A stretch of DNA of 41,046 bases from Candidatus Nitrosopumilus sp. (GTDB lineage Archaea; Thermoproteota; Nitrososphaeria; Nitrososphaerales; Nitrosopumilaceae), in assembly GCA_003702495.1 (NCBI GenBank), contig REGH01000007.1, forward strand, positions 1 through 41,046, written 5' to 3'. Position numbers and translations under genes: made by a program. The notes under the pieces are model-generated. The model worked only from the letters and a program-made list of their open reading frames with translations. It ran no database searches and had not been told where the DNA came from. The first letter of the stretch is position 1; every line of letters begins with the position of its first letter. This document shows positions 1 to 7,734 of this stretch, one piece after another.

Positions 1-1
1 G

Positions 2-121
2 GCCCATGAATCACAAAATGGTATATTACCATACTTCATCACAAGCGCCGCCTATTGCGTTACGTATGCAAAAGCATCACATGCCAGAATCCATATAAAC
101 CATGCGAGAAATTATGCCTGA
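2..121 (+). CDS. possible 3' end of an unrecognised gene entering from the left
   Basis: Frame 2 is open from the first base of the window to a TGA at 119-121, giving 39 residues ending in HINHARNYA. This stretch is visibly more GC-rich than the rest of the window. I do not recognise the peptide. 39 codons can stay open by chance, so this may be noncoding. Confidence 0.2.
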   Translation, partial: AHESQNGILPYFITSAAYCVTYAKASHARIHINHARNYA

Positions 122-248
122 TCGACCATATTTCTTGTAAAATTTACAATTTTGTAACTATGCAAAACTATGCAGAATGAGGAAATTATGCATGATGGCC
201 ATGCTAATCCATGTTATTTTCAATAGTTAAAATGATAGTGATTATTTT
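122..248. promoter_or_regulatory. upstream region of the aminotransferase gene with a palindrome and repeated TATGCA words
   Basis: A 15-bp palindrome, TTGTAAA-A-TTTACAA, lies at 135-149. The hexamer TATGCA occurs at 159, 169 and 187, and also at 65. A TATA-like stretch, GTTAAAATG, lies near 226-234, about 20 nt before the GTG start at 249. These look like promoter or operator elements, but no binding protein can be named. Confidence 0.3.
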
Positions 249-1556
249 GTGAATTTGGTTTTGGATTACATTAAAGAATACAAAAAGAAGACAACCACAT
301 CAGCTAAACTATTTTCAAAATCTGCCAAGTTGCATGTCAATGGAGTTTCTCATAACATAAGATTCTATGAGCCATATCCATTTGTTGTAAAAAAATCCGC
401 AGGAAAAAATTTGATTGATGTTGATTCAAACAAGTACACAGATTACTGGATGGGTCATTGGTCTTTGATTTTAGGACATGGTCAAAAAGAGGTGAAAAAA
501 AATCTGCAAAAACAAATTGAGAAATCTTGGATGTATGGAACAGTAAATGAACAAACTATTCAATTATCAGAATTAATTTCCAAAGTAGTTCCAGTAGCTG
601 AGAAAATTCGTTATGTGACATCAGGAACTGAAGCTACCATGTATGCTGTAAGATTAGCCCGTTCTGTTTCAGGTAAAAAAATCATTGCAAAAATTGACGG
701 AGGATGGCACGGATACACATCAGATTTACTTAAATCAGTAAACTGGCCATTTTCAGAATCTGAAAGTTCAGGGATTGTAAATGAAGAACAGATTGTTTCC
801 ATTCCTTACAATGATTTGGAAAAATCCTTATCCATTTTGAAAAAATATTCCAAAGATTTGGCAGGAGTGATTATCGAACCAGTTTTAGGAGGAGGAGGAT
901 GTATTCCAGCAGAGTCTGATTATCTAAAGGGAATACAAGAGTTTTGTAAGAAAAATAATTCATTATTCATGTTAGATGAAATTGTTACGGGATTCAGATT
1001 CAGATTTGGATGTCTATATCCTACAATGAAGTTGGATCCTGACATTGTCACCTTGGGGAAAATTGTTGGTGGAGGATTGTCAATTGGAGTAATGTGTGGT
1101 AAAAAGGAGATTATGGAATTTGCAGATACTACGGGTAAGAAAAAATCAGAGAGAAGTTATGTAGGGGGAGGTACATTTTCAGCAAATCCAGCCTCAATGG
1201 TAGCAGGGTATTCTACGCTAAATCAGCTAAAATCAAAAAAATCAGTTTATACAAAAATTAATGATTTAGGTAAATTTGCAAGAAAAGAGATTAGCAAGGC
1301 ATTTGATGGTAAAGTGATAGTTACTGGAAAGGGCTCTCTATTTATGACTCATTTTCTTAAAGATGGAATTTCTGAAATCAACAATTCAATTCAAGTTGCA
1401 AAATGTGATGGAGCCTTATTGGCAAAGTATCATTTCAAGATGATAGCCCATGACGGCATATTCTTTTTACCAGGAAAATTGGGGGCAATTTCAGATGTTC
1501 ACACGAAAGAAGATATCACAAGAATTGTAAAAGCATCAGAAGAATTTACTTGTTAG
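249..1556 (+). CDS. class III aminotransferase, glutamate-1-semialdehyde aminomutase-like
   Basis: PLP-dependent fold type I enzyme of the HemL-like class III group; 435 aa is a full-length size. Visible motifs are SGTEAT near 125-130 (phosphate-binding region), the DEIVTG segment at 243-248 and LGKIVGGG, whose Lys271 should form the Schiff base. True HemL converts glutamate-1-semialdehyde to 5-aminolevulinate for tetrapyrroles. No other heme gene is nearby and the active-site loops differ from textbook HemL, so this may be a paralog with another amino substrate. The start is GTG at 249. The 3' end overlaps the convergent unknown gene by 11 bp. Confidence 0.75.
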   Translation: MNLVLDYIKEYKKKTTTSAKLFSKSAKLHVNGVSHNIRFYEPYPFVVKKSAGKNLIDVDSNKYTDYWMGHWSLILGHGQKEVKKNLQKQIEKSWMYGTVNEQTIQLSELISKVVPVAEKIRYVTSGTEATMYAVRLARSVSGKKIIAKIDGGWHGYTSDLLKSVNWPFSESESSGIVNEEQIVSIPYNDLEKSLSILKKYSKDLAGVIIEPVLGGGGCIPAESDYLKGIQEFCKKNNSLFMLDEIVTGFRFRFGCLYPTMKLDPDIVTLGKIVGGGLSIGVMCGKKEIMEFADTTGKKKSERSYVGGGTFSANPASMVAGYSTLNQLKSKKSVYTKINDLGKFARKEISKAFDGKVIVTGKGSLFMTHFLKDGISEINNSIQVAKCDGALLAKYHFKMIAHDGIFFLPGKLGAISDVHTKEDITRIVKASEEFTC

Positions 1557-1914
1557 AATCATTTGGGAAAAATTCTGATTTCCAAGATTTCAGTTTGCGG
1601 AAAATATCCATGTATTCTGATGACTTTACAGTAATGTGGATATGAGCAAATAATTCTCCAAATTGCGATTCAAAAATCATTCTGCATTCATCTTTGAAAA
1701 AAGGTACAGAAATTCCAATTTTTTTGATATGAGAAAACTCAAAGTCTTGAATTTTAATTGATTTCTCAAAAACAGTGATTTTTTTTGGTTCAGGGTTTTT
1801 AGAGATAGTCTCATCGAGCGTATGCTTAACTAAATCATCCCATAAAGGGGTATCATGTGGCCACCTATGAACAAATACTTTGTCAGCTAAAAATGAAATT
1901 TCAGACAATACCAA
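1546..1914 (-). CDS. conserved-looking hypothetical protein, 122 aa
   Basis: A soluble protein of 122 aa that I do not recognise. It has no membrane segment or Cys cluster and a mixed alpha/beta-looking sequence with an Ile-His-Ile-rich strand (FAHIHITV) near residue 90. The ORF starts with TTG at 1914; a second in-frame TTG at 1908 sits about 27 nt from a TATA-like box at 1931-1940 and fits a leaderless start as well. It is divergent from the 40-aa gene at 1959, and its end overlaps the aminotransferase by 11 bp. Confidence 0.6.
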   Translation of the reverse strand: MVLSEISFLADKVFVHRWPHDTPLWDDLVKHTLDETISKNPEPKKITVFEKSIKIQDFEFSHIKKIGISVPFFKDECRMIFESQFGELFAHIHITVKSSEYMDIFRKLKSWKSEFFPNDSNK

Positions 1915-1930
1915 AAGAGACTTTTCATGT

Positions 1931-1940
1931 TTTTATAAAA
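1931..1940. promoter_or_regulatory. TATA-like box, apparently shared by divergent genes
   Basis: The sequence TTTTATAAAA is self-complementary. Its centre (1935.5) lies about 22-28 nt from the reverse starts (1914/1908) and about 24 nt from the forward ATG at 1959. One box could serve both leaderless transcripts. Confidence 0.5.
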
Positions 1941-1958
1941 TAACTGATCTGGAAAATT

Positions 1959-2081
1959 ATGGAGAAGAAGAAAGTTGAAAAAGAATCCTACGCAACAGAA
2001 GACCCAACCAAGGCAGATGCAAAATCTCAAGAAGATATGGCAAGAGAGGCAATTAAGAAATTCAAATCATTGAATAGTTAG
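1959..2081 (+). CDS. small charged protein, 40 aa
   Basis: ATG at 1959 to TAG at 2079-2081; too short for the ORF track. The product is Lys/Glu-rich and begins MEKKKVEKES. Its second half (EDMAREAIKKFKSL) could form an amphipathic helix. Support comes from a TATA-like box about 24 nt upstream, consistent with a leaderless start, and codon use like its neighbours. No function can be assigned. The TPR gene follows 36 nt later and may be cotranscribed. Confidence 0.55.
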   Translation: MEKKKVEKESYATEDPTKADAKSQEDMAREAIKKFKSLNS

Positions 2082-2117
2082 CAAGGATTGATAGCACAGT
2101 AAAGGATGTAGAAAATT

Positions 2118-2939
2118 ATGGGATTATTTGGTAAAAAAGAAGACCCTGAAGATTTGATGTATGAAGGAATGGGAATGATGGAGAAAAATCAACCAAAAGC
2201 AGCCATTTCATTTTTCAACAAAGTTCTAAAACAAGAACCTGAAAATACAGAGGCGTTACTTCAAAAAGGATTAGCCTTGAACTTGGTAAAAAAATACCAA
2301 GATGCAATAACATGTTTTGATAAATTAATACAAATTGATCCTAAGGATGCTCAAGCCTTAAACAACAGAGGAATATCAATGGCGGAAACTGGAAACATAC
2401 AAGGAGCTGCTGAATATTACGACAAGGCAATAGAAGCAGATTCAAAATATGCATCAGCATATTTCAACAAAGGAGTTCTACTTGACAAACTCCAAGAACA
2501 TGAAGAGGCCTTGACAGTACTAGAAAAAGCAATAACACTTGATCCAAGAAAACCAAATGCCATGATCTATAAGGGAATTGTTTTAGGAAAATTGAAAAGA
2601 AACGAAGAGGCCTTGAATTGTTTTTCTAATGTTTGCAAAAAGTATCCAAATAATTTAGATGCGTTTTTTCAAAAGGGAGTTCAATTAGCAGAATTAGGCC
2701 AACACAAAAAAGCACTGGATGTTTTTGATGAAATATCTAAAAAATTCAAAGACAACGTAAATGTTGTATATGCAAAATCGCGTAGTATGGCAGCACTTGA
2801 AAGGTATTCAGAATCATTAGAATTATTGAAAAAAGCAGTTAGTGTAAGTCCCAAAGTTATTAGAGCATGGGCAAAAGAGGAACCAATTTTTACAAAATTA
2901 CACAGTGATGATCAGTTTAGAAAAATAGTAAGATTATAG
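2118..2939 (+). CDS. tetratricopeptide repeat (TPR) protein
   Basis: 273 aa made almost entirely of about seven 34-residue TPR helix pairs, with typical signatures such as ALLQKGLALNLVKKYQDAI, ALNNRGISMAETGNIQGAA and YFNKGVLLDKLQEHEEAL. There is no signal peptide or membrane span, so it is likely a cytoplasmic protein-interaction scaffold. It begins MGLFGKKEDP, an N-terminus resembling those of small zinc proteins elsewhere in the window (6540, 8788, 9199). The partner is unknown. The last 6 bp overlap the convergent gene at 2934. Confidence 0.85.
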   Translation: MGLFGKKEDPEDLMYEGMGMMEKNQPKAAISFFNKVLKQEPENTEALLQKGLALNLVKKYQDAITCFDKLIQIDPKDAQALNNRGISMAETGNIQGAAEYYDKAIEADSKYASAYFNKGVLLDKLQEHEEALTVLEKAITLDPRKPNAMIYKGIVLGKLKRNEEALNCFSNVCKKYPNNLDAFFQKGVQLAELGQHKKALDVFDEISKKFKDNVNVVYAKSRSMAALERYSESLELLKKAVSVSPKVIRAWAKEEPIFTKLHSDDQFRKIVRL

Positions 2940-3638
2940 GATTTTCTTTCTAACTGCATCTATTCTAATTATTTCGACTTTCTTTTTTGGACCAATCAAC
3001 CTTGCCTCAAATATTGGAACATACAGTTCGGTTATTTCACGTAGGACGAATTCTTCAGAAAGTTCTCTAACATCAGTTTCCAGAGGTTTTTTTAGCTGAG
3101 ATTGAAGTTTTTCCAGTGCGGCATCATAAGTCATTTCAGGTCTTTTGACATTTGGTTCATTTTGTTCAAGTAATCTCTTTGGATAGTTTTCGACAGTTTT
3201 TGAATCAACTTTGAATGGGAATTTAATTTCTCTTCCATGATGATCAAACGCAAGTTCATCTTCTTCCTCAACAAAAACATGCTCTTCAAGTTTCATGTCA
3301 ATCTTATTTTTTCCTCTCTTACCAACAAACGCCCTCTCAAATCCTGACTTTGAGCGAATTTGGAATACTCCTTCTCCAAGTTCAACTTCTTTTACATTTG
3401 AAGGAACAGAAATGGTATGAACTGCTTTGCGATAATAATCAGCAATATACTTTCCAGAAACCAACAAAATGCATTCATAATATAGTTTGATAGAATGGAT
3501 GTGAACCTGTTCTTTTTTTGCTCTTGACAACAGTGATTTGAAAGGTTTTGTTTTCTTTTCCTCTACAATTTCTGTTGCATCCTCTAGTTCAATATTTTTT
3601 CGAAGAACAACTGTCTTTACATCATATGATTTAGTCAA
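2934..3638 (-). CDS. conserved-looking hypothetical protein, 234 aa
   Basis: I do not recognise this protein. It is hydrophilic, rich in Lys and Glu, with no signal peptide, transmembrane helix or Cys motif. The central part (residues about 50-140) looks like beta strands; the C-terminal half is more helical. The ORF track starts it at a TTG (3638), and there is no in-frame ATG close downstream, so the start is uncertain. It overlaps the TPR gene by 6 bp at its 3' end and is divergent from the SHOCT gene, 81 bp away. Confidence 0.6.
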   Translation of the reverse strand: MTKSYDVKTVVLRKNIELEDATEIVEEKKTKPFKSLLSRAKKEQVHIHSIKLYYECILLVSGKYIADYYRKAVHTISVPSNVKEVELGEGVFQIRSKSGFERAFVGKRGKNKIDMKLEEHVFVEEEDELAFDHHGREIKFPFKVDSKTVENYPKRLLEQNEPNVKRPEMTYDAALEKLQSQLKKPLETDVRELSEEFVLREITELYVPIFEARLIGPKKKVEIIRIDAVRKKIL

Positions 3639-3719
3639 AACTATACAAAGTAGAGAAATCCAGCTATTAAACCAATTCTGCTTGGAAAAGAATAATAGAT
3701 TTAAGATTAATCAAAATAC

Positions 3720-4082
3720 ATGGCCACAAAAAGAGCGGGATATATTGAAAAATTCCTAAAAAAAGCTGATAAAGCACTTCAAGATGGAGTGAAAAGAGCC
3801 GACGAGGTACTAGAAGATGCAGTAGAATTTGGAACAATGACTGCAAAACAAGCTTCACAGGCAAGCAAAGAACTTCGAAGTCAAGCAAAAAAAGAAAGAG
3901 AGCAACTACAGAAAAGAGGGGCTAAGAAAATTAGTGATGGAATTGCCGCTGCAAAAAGGTCAACATCAAATACTGAGGAAGACTTGGTAACGCTTCAAAA
4001 ACTAGGCAAGCTTAGAAAGTCAGGTGTAATTACAGAAAAAGAATTCCAGGCAAAGAAAAAGAAAATCTTAGGGCGAATATAA
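3720..4082 (+). CDS. coiled-coil protein with C-terminal SHOCT domain
   Basis: 120 aa. Residues 1-80 are highly charged and helical (KKADKALQDGVKRADEVLE and similar), probably a coiled coil. The last 35 residues (LQKLGKLRKSGVITEKEFQAKKKKIL) match the SHOCT pattern: leucine repeat, G-[IV]-ITE-EF, then a Lys-rich end. SHOCT is a short module found at the ends of many bacterial and archaeal proteins and thought to mediate oligomerisation. There is no membrane segment. It is first in a tight operon with two cupins (2 nt to the next gene). Confidence 0.75.
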   Translation: MATKRAGYIEKFLKKADKALQDGVKRADEVLEDAVEFGTMTAKQASQASKELRSQAKKEREQLQKRGAKKISDGIAAAKRSTSNTEEDLVTLQKLGKLRKSGVITEKEFQAKKKKILGRI

Positions 4083-4084
4083 TC

Positions 4085-4540
4085 ATGAAAAAAACAAACA
4101 TTCAAGGAACAAATGATAGAAGAAATGTAAATCCAAATTGGTTTACATCAAAGACATGGATGAAAGTTTTATCTGAAAAAATAAAATCAGAAGATCAGGA
4201 CATATATCATGTACATTTTGAAAAAGGTTCAAGAACAAAACTGCATGCACATAATGGAAACCAAGTGTTAATTGCAACTAAAGGTAAAGGTAGTTTAGAA
4301 ATTTTTAGAAGATACGGCACGAGTAAGAATAATTTTAAAATAAAAAAGATTCAAAAAATAACTCTTAATGAAGGAGATATTGTTCACATACCAGCAAAAA
4401 CATTGCATACTCATGGTTCAGTGGATAAAAAAAAGACATTTGCTCATATCGCCATAAACATTTTGCCAAAAAAGAATGCAGAATACAAGACAGTTTGGTG
4501 GGAATCAGATTTTAAAACTAAAGCAATTATAACAATCTAA
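4085..4540 (+). CDS. single-domain cupin protein
   Basis: 151 aa. The first cupin motif is GSRTKLHAHNGNQVLIATKG: both His are present, but the usual Glu position is Asn or Gln. The second motif is GDIVHIPAKTLHTHG, with its Pro and His. Enough ligands remain for a metal site, but the reaction cannot be inferred; cupins range from dioxygenases to isomerases and sensors. It lies 2 nt after the SHOCT gene and 1 nt before a second cupin, so the two cupins are probably translated together and may share a substrate or form a complex. Confidence 0.75.
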   Translation: MKKTNIQGTNDRRNVNPNWFTSKTWMKVLSEKIKSEDQDIYHVHFEKGSRTKLHAHNGNQVLIATKGKGSLEIFRRYGTSKNNFKIKKIQKITLNEGDIVHIPAKTLHTHGSVDKKKTFAHIAINILPKKNAEYKTVWWESDFKTKAIITI

Positions 4541-4541
4541 T

Positions 4542-4901
4542 ATGTCATTGAGAAGGGATTCAGAAATAGAACCTATTCAAGGAAATGAAGGAACTAAAAT
4601 CAAACAATTTTTTCATCCCCACAATACGCTAGAAGGAATAGGATATAGTCTTGCGCAGTTTACCCTAGAGCCTGGAAAAAGCTCAAAACTCCACAAGTTA
4701 AAATCATCTGAGATATACTATATTCTGGAAGGAAAGGCAAATCTAAGAATTGAGGATGAAAATATGAAACTTGGAAAAGATGATTCAGCATATGTTCCAC
4801 CAAATGCTGTGCAAAATATCAAAAATATAGGAAATGATGATTTGAGATTTTTATGCATAGTAGAACCAGCATGGAAAGAAGAAGATGAGATCATACTCTA
4901 A
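4542..4901 (+). CDS. single-domain cupin protein
   Basis: 119 aa. The core is SSKLHKLKSSEIYYILEGKA followed by KDDSAYVPPNAVQNIKN. Motif 1 keeps one His and the Glu, but the second His is Lys; motif 2 has PPNAVQ where PPGxxH is usual. Metal binding is therefore doubtful, and it may be a binding or structural cupin paired with the preceding gene. It is third in the SHOCT-cupin-cupin operon. The J-domain gene follows after 65 bp and has its own promoter. Confidence 0.75.
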   Translation: MSLRRDSEIEPIQGNEGTKIKQFFHPHNTLEGIGYSLAQFTLEPGKSSKLHKLKSSEIYYILEGKANLRIEDENMKLGKDDSAYVPPNAVQNIKNIGNDDLRFLCIVEPAWKEEDEIIL

Positions 4902-4934
4902 TAAACAATTCCTACGCAAAATAATATGAAATAA

Positions 4935-4945
4935 TTTTTAAAATA
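4935..4945 (+). promoter_or_regulatory. TATA-like box for the DnaJ-ferredoxin gene
   Basis: TTTTTAAAATA is centred 27 nt upstream of the GTG at 4967, the spacing expected for a leaderless archaeal transcript. This supports the GTG as the true start. Confidence 0.55.
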
Positions 4946-4966
4946 TGGCGAACTTCTAAAAATACA

Positions 4967-5644
4967 GTGAATACTTACCAGGCTCTCAAAGTATTAGATA
5001 TCGATTCTAATTCATCTCAAGAGCAGATCAAGGCAGCATTTAGGAAAAAGGCACTAGAACACCATCCAGACAAAAATAAGAATAAGAATGAAGATTTAGA
5101 ATTTAAGAAAATTACAGAGGCATATGAATATCTAAAGAAAAACCACAATCAAAAAAATGATGTTTACCACACCACACAGTCTGGAACACAATCAAAACCA
5201 AAATCTAATTTCAAAAGAAAACCATGGGGAGCTCCAGATGATGAAAAAATTCCAGAACAAGACTGGGGCAAATATACAAAAGAGTTTGAAGAAGGAGATC
5301 CTGAATTTTGGAAAGAATATGAGAAAAAATTTTGGGAAGAATACAATGCGAGAGTCCGTCCTGATGGCAGAAATGGAGAGTATGAAAAGGCACAAGAGCC
5401 TAAAAAACAACCCAACCTCTTTGTGGATGTAGACGAAAGTCTGTGTATTGGTTGCTGTAGTTGTGAGATAATAGCACCAGATGTTTTTGAAATTAATAAA
5501 GAAAGAATGATGAATCCAAAATCATCCGTAATTGATCCAAAGGGTGCAGGGGTAAACAAGATTATGGATGCAGCAATGACTTGTCCTACAAAGGCAATAA
5601 TTGTAGAAGATGTAGATACAAAAGAAAGAATGTATCCTTACTAG
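4967..5644 (+). CDS. J-domain/ferredoxin fusion protein (DnaJ-Fer)
   Basis: 225 aa. Residues 1-65 are a J domain with the HPD tripeptide (EHHPDKN) that stimulates DnaK ATPase. A charged, aromatic-rich linker (about 66-140) follows. Residues about 145-225 form a single-cluster ferredoxin with C-x2-C-x2-C (CIGCCSC) and a distal CP (TCPTKAI), a typical Fe-S ligand set. From memory, this fusion is a known thaumarchaeal protein related to plant and algal chloroplast DnaJ-Fer proteins, proposed to have been acquired by horizontal transfer. It may couple redox state or Fe-S binding to Hsp70 recruitment. GTG start with a TATA box at -27. Confidence 0.9.
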   Translation: MNTYQALKVLDIDSNSSQEQIKAAFRKKALEHHPDKNKNKNEDLEFKKITEAYEYLKKNHNQKNDVYHTTQSGTQSKPKSNFKRKPWGAPDDEKIPEQDWGKYTKEFEEGDPEFWKEYEKKFWEEYNARVRPDGRNGEYEKAQEPKKQPNLFVDVDESLCIGCCSCEIIAPDVFEINKERMMNPKSSVIDPKGAGVNKIMDAAMTCPTKAIIVEDVDTKERMYPY

Positions 5645-5645
5645 T

Positions 5646-6053
5646 CTAGAGTTTTAATTTTTTAGACAGTTCATCAAGTTCGGATTCAGATAATTTCAAA
5701 GTGCTATCAAACATACTATGTATTGCAGATGCAGAGTCATCAGATGAACGTGGAACCAAATGAACATGTACGTGAGGTACTTCCTGTCCTGCTTCTTTTC
5801 CATTATGAACAGCAACCAAGGTTGCATTAGTAAGAGAATCAACTTTAGATATCATCTTATGTACAAGTGAAAATAGATCAGTGTTTTCATCACTTGACAT
5901 ATCTTGAATTTTTTGATGATGTTTTTTTGGAATTACCAAAACATGTCCTTTGGCTAAAGGAAATGCATCATGAAAGGAAATTGATGAAGATGTTTCTCCA
6001 AGAATTTTACAAGGAATTTCTTTCGCAATAATTTTACAAAATATACAATCCAT
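5646..6053 (-). CDS. HIT family nucleotide hydrolase/transferase
   Basis: 135 aa, the usual HIT length. It starts MDCIFCKIIAKEIP, the Cys-containing N-terminus of the HINT/Fhit branch, and carries the histidine triad HVHVHLVPR, with His94, His96 and His98 in position for the nucleotidylated intermediate. These enzymes cleave nucleoside phosphoramidates or dinucleotide polyphosphates; the substrate here is not determined. The TATA-like box TTAATATTAA at 6072-6081 is about 24 nt upstream of the ATG. Its stop lies 1 bp from the convergent DnaJ-Fer stop. Confidence 0.88.
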   Translation of the reverse strand: MDCIFCKIIAKEIPCKILGETSSSISFHDAFPLAKGHVLVIPKKHHQKIQDMSSDENTDLFSLVHKMISKVDSLTNATLVAVHNGKEAGQEVPHVHVHLVPRSSDDSASAIHSMFDSTLKLSESELDELSKKLKL

Positions 6054-6071
6054 AGTAATTCATATTTTTTT

Positions 6072-6081
6072 TTAATATTAA
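6072..6081 (-). promoter_or_regulatory. TATA-like box for the HIT gene
   Basis: TTAATATTAA lies about 24 nt upstream of the reverse-strand ATG at 6053, inside an A/T run. Confidence 0.45.
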
Positions 6082-6089
6082 ATGATTAA

Positions 6090-6368
6090 TTATGGGTCAG
6101 TGATTTTAGCCCAGGCTAAACCCTCACCATAAGTAATAGTCACAACATCACCAGGCTGAAGTGTACAATCTTCAATTATTTTTGGAATATCATCAGTAGT
6201 TTCAACATAGCACAATCCATCGTCATTAGTCAAAATTTCTACTTCTTCATGGATGTCTTCTCGAATTAAATTCCAAAATGGGAAAACTAGTGTAGAGAGA
6301 ACCAGACCTGCAACAATTAAGGCACCACCAAAAACTAATCCACCTTTTTGGCCTGAACTTAGTTCCAT
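6090..6368 (-). CDS. small single-span membrane protein
   Basis: 92 aa from the ATG at 6368 (the ORF track begins 9 codons earlier, at 6395). The chosen start falls 1 nt after the stop of the upstream zinc-finger gene, as in a tight operon; the longer form would overlap that gene by 26 bp. One transmembrane helix (about residues 10-32, LVFGGALIVAGLVLSTLVFP) is followed by an acidic extracytoplasmic domain with two Cys. The C-terminal LQPGDVVTITYGEGLAWAKI looks like a small beta barrel. Function unknown. Confidence 0.6.
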   Translation of the reverse strand: MELSSGQKGGLVFGGALIVAGLVLSTLVFPFWNLIREDIHEEVEILTNDDGLCYVETTDDIPKIIEDCTLQPGDVVTITYGEGLAWAKITDP

Positions 6369-6369
6369 T

Positions 6370-6540
6370 TTACCAAGTACCGCCATCGCCGGCATTGGGA
6401 TCTAGTTTCTTTGCAGGGACATTTCCATGTGCTTTTTTCATATGCCTTTTAAGACGTTCAGGATCATGAAGTTCAGTACCGCAAGTATCGCATTTTGTTT
6501 TACTGTCATCTTTGTCTTTGTTACGATTAAACAATCCCAT
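6370..6540 (-). CDS. small C2H2 zinc-finger protein, 56 aa
   Basis: Not in the ORF track. ATG at 6540 to TAA at 6370-6372. It begins MGLFNRNKDK and contains one complete finger, CDTCGTELHDPERLKRHMKKAH: C-x2-C-x12-H-x4-H with the hydrophobic Leu in place. It may bind nucleic acid or protein. A TATA-like box centred about 27 nt upstream (6563-6572) supports a leaderless start, and the same box sits 27 nt from the divergent hbd ATG. The membrane-protein gene follows directly. Confidence 0.75.
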   Translation of the reverse strand: MGLFNRNKDKDDSKTKCDTCGTELHDPERLKRHMKKAHGNVPAKKLDPNAGDGGTW

Positions 6541-6562
6541 AATTTCTTAAAATTTTGAAATA

Positions 6563-6572
6563 CATTATAAAG
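6563..6572. promoter_or_regulatory. single TATA-like box midway between two divergent starts
   Basis: CATTATAAAG is centred at 6567.5, which is exactly the midpoint between the reverse ATG (first base 6540) and the forward ATG (6595). Each start is 27.5 nt away, the spacing of a leaderless archaeal promoter in both directions. Confidence 0.6.
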
Positions 6573-6594
6573 GATACGTGATTCTTGCTAGAGC

Positions 6595-7734
6595 ATGACA
6601 GTAAAAAATATCACAATTTTGGGTTCTGGAGTAATGGGGCACGGGATTGCTCAGGTATCAGCTACTGCAGGATACAATGTAGTTCTACGAGATATTGAGC
6701 AGGGCTTTTTAGATAAGGCAATGGAAAAAATCAGATGGAGTTTAGATAAACTAGTTTCAAAAGAAAAAATTTCAAAAGAAGAAGGGGATGCAATTTTTGG
6801 CAGAATCAAACCAATTGTTGATTTGAAAGAAGCTGTAAAAGATGCAGAATTAGTTATCGAAGTAGTTCCAGAAATTATGGATCTAAAGAAAAAAGTTTAT
6901 GCAGAACTGGATCAAGTGGCAGCACCTGAAGTGATCTTTGCATCAAATACCAGTACACTACCAATTACTGAAATTGCAAATACAACATCAAGACCAGAAA
7001 AATTCATTGGAATTCATTTCTTTAATCCTCCACAATTAATGAAATTGGTAGAAGTTATTCCAGGTGAGAAAACATCTCAAGAGATTACAGAATTGACTAA
7101 AGATTATGTAAAGTCAGTGAACAAACAAGCAGTGTTATGTAGAAAGGATGTTCCAGGATTTATCATAAACAGATTATTCATACCAATGGTTCATGAGGCA
7201 TGTTATGCTAAAGATAGAACAGGGGCAACTCTTGAAGAGATTGATTCAGCTGTAAAATTTAATCTAGGATTTCCAATGGGAATCTTTGAGTTAGCGGACT
7301 TTACAGGAATGGATGTGATTCACAAAGCAACCGTTGAGATGCATTTGAGAGATAAAAAAGTAATCAATCCACATCCAACAGTAGAGAAAATGTTTGATGA
7401 AAAGAAACTTGGGCAAAAATCAGGGGAAGGATACTACAAGTATTCAGATGACAAATATGAAAGAGTAGAACTTTCTGAAGAGCTTGCTCAGAAATTTAAT
7501 CCAATTCAACTGGTGGCAAATATTCTAAACAATGCAGCATGGCTTGTAACAAATGGTGCAAGTGATATCGAGGAGATTGAAAAAGCAGCCCAATTAGGTT
7601 TAGGATTGAAAAAACCCCTATTTGAGACAGCAAAAGAAATTGGTATTAAAAATATTGTAGATGAGTTAAACAAACTTGCAGAAGAACATGGTGAGTTTTA
7701 CAAGCCGGATCCACTACTATTATCTATGCAATAA
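6595..7734 (+). CDS. hbd: 3-hydroxyacyl-CoA dehydrogenase, probably (S)-3-hydroxybutyryl-CoA dehydrogenase
   Basis: 379 aa. The N-terminal Rossmann fold has GSGVMGHGIA at 10-19; the catalytic region has His141 in GIHFFNPP, paired with Glu153, and SNTS at 117-120. Two C-terminal 3HCDH helical domains follow (DVPGFIINRL near 183; LVANILNNAAWL near 307), giving the longer, duplicated form. In thaumarchaea this enzyme oxidises 3-hydroxybutyryl-CoA to acetoacetyl-CoA late in the 3-hydroxypropionate/4-hydroxybutyrate CO2-fixation cycle. There is no fused hydratase domain. It has its own promoter (TATA at 6563-6572). Assignment to the cycle rests on lineage knowledge. Confidence 0.88.
   Translation: MTVKNITILGSGVMGHGIAQVSATAGYNVVLRDIEQGFLDKAMEKIRWSLDKLVSKEKISKEEGDAIFGRIKPIVDLKEAVKDAELVIEVVPEIMDLKKKVYAELDQVAAPEVIFASNTSTLPITEIANTTSRPEKFIGIHFFNPPQLMKLVEVIPGEKTSQEITELTKDYVKSVNKQAVLCRKDVPGFIINRLFIPMVHEACYAKDRTGATLEEIDSAVKFNLGFPMGIFELADFTGMDVIHKATVEMHLRDKKVINPHPTVEKMFDEKKLGQKSGEGYYKYSDDKYERVELSEELAQKFNPIQLVANILNNAAWLVTNGASDIEEIEKAAQLGLGLKKPLFETAKEIGIKNIVDELNKLAEEHGEFYKPDPLLLSMQ

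Noticed and set aside
3538-3888. ORFs of 73 aa on both strands around 3538-3888
   Set aside because: They overlap the 234-aa and SHOCT genes in other frames and show no recognisable domain.
5164-5559. 131-aa ORF antisense to DnaJ-Fer
   Set aside because: Shadow of a gene with clear J and ferredoxin domains; the translation is Ser/Phe/Leu-rich as expected for antisense of Lys/Glu-rich coding DNA.
6369-6395. Longer N-terminus (MPAMAVLGK) of the 6090 membrane protein
   Set aside because: It would overlap the zinc-finger gene; the ATG at 6368 directly follows that gene's stop and suits a coupled operon better.
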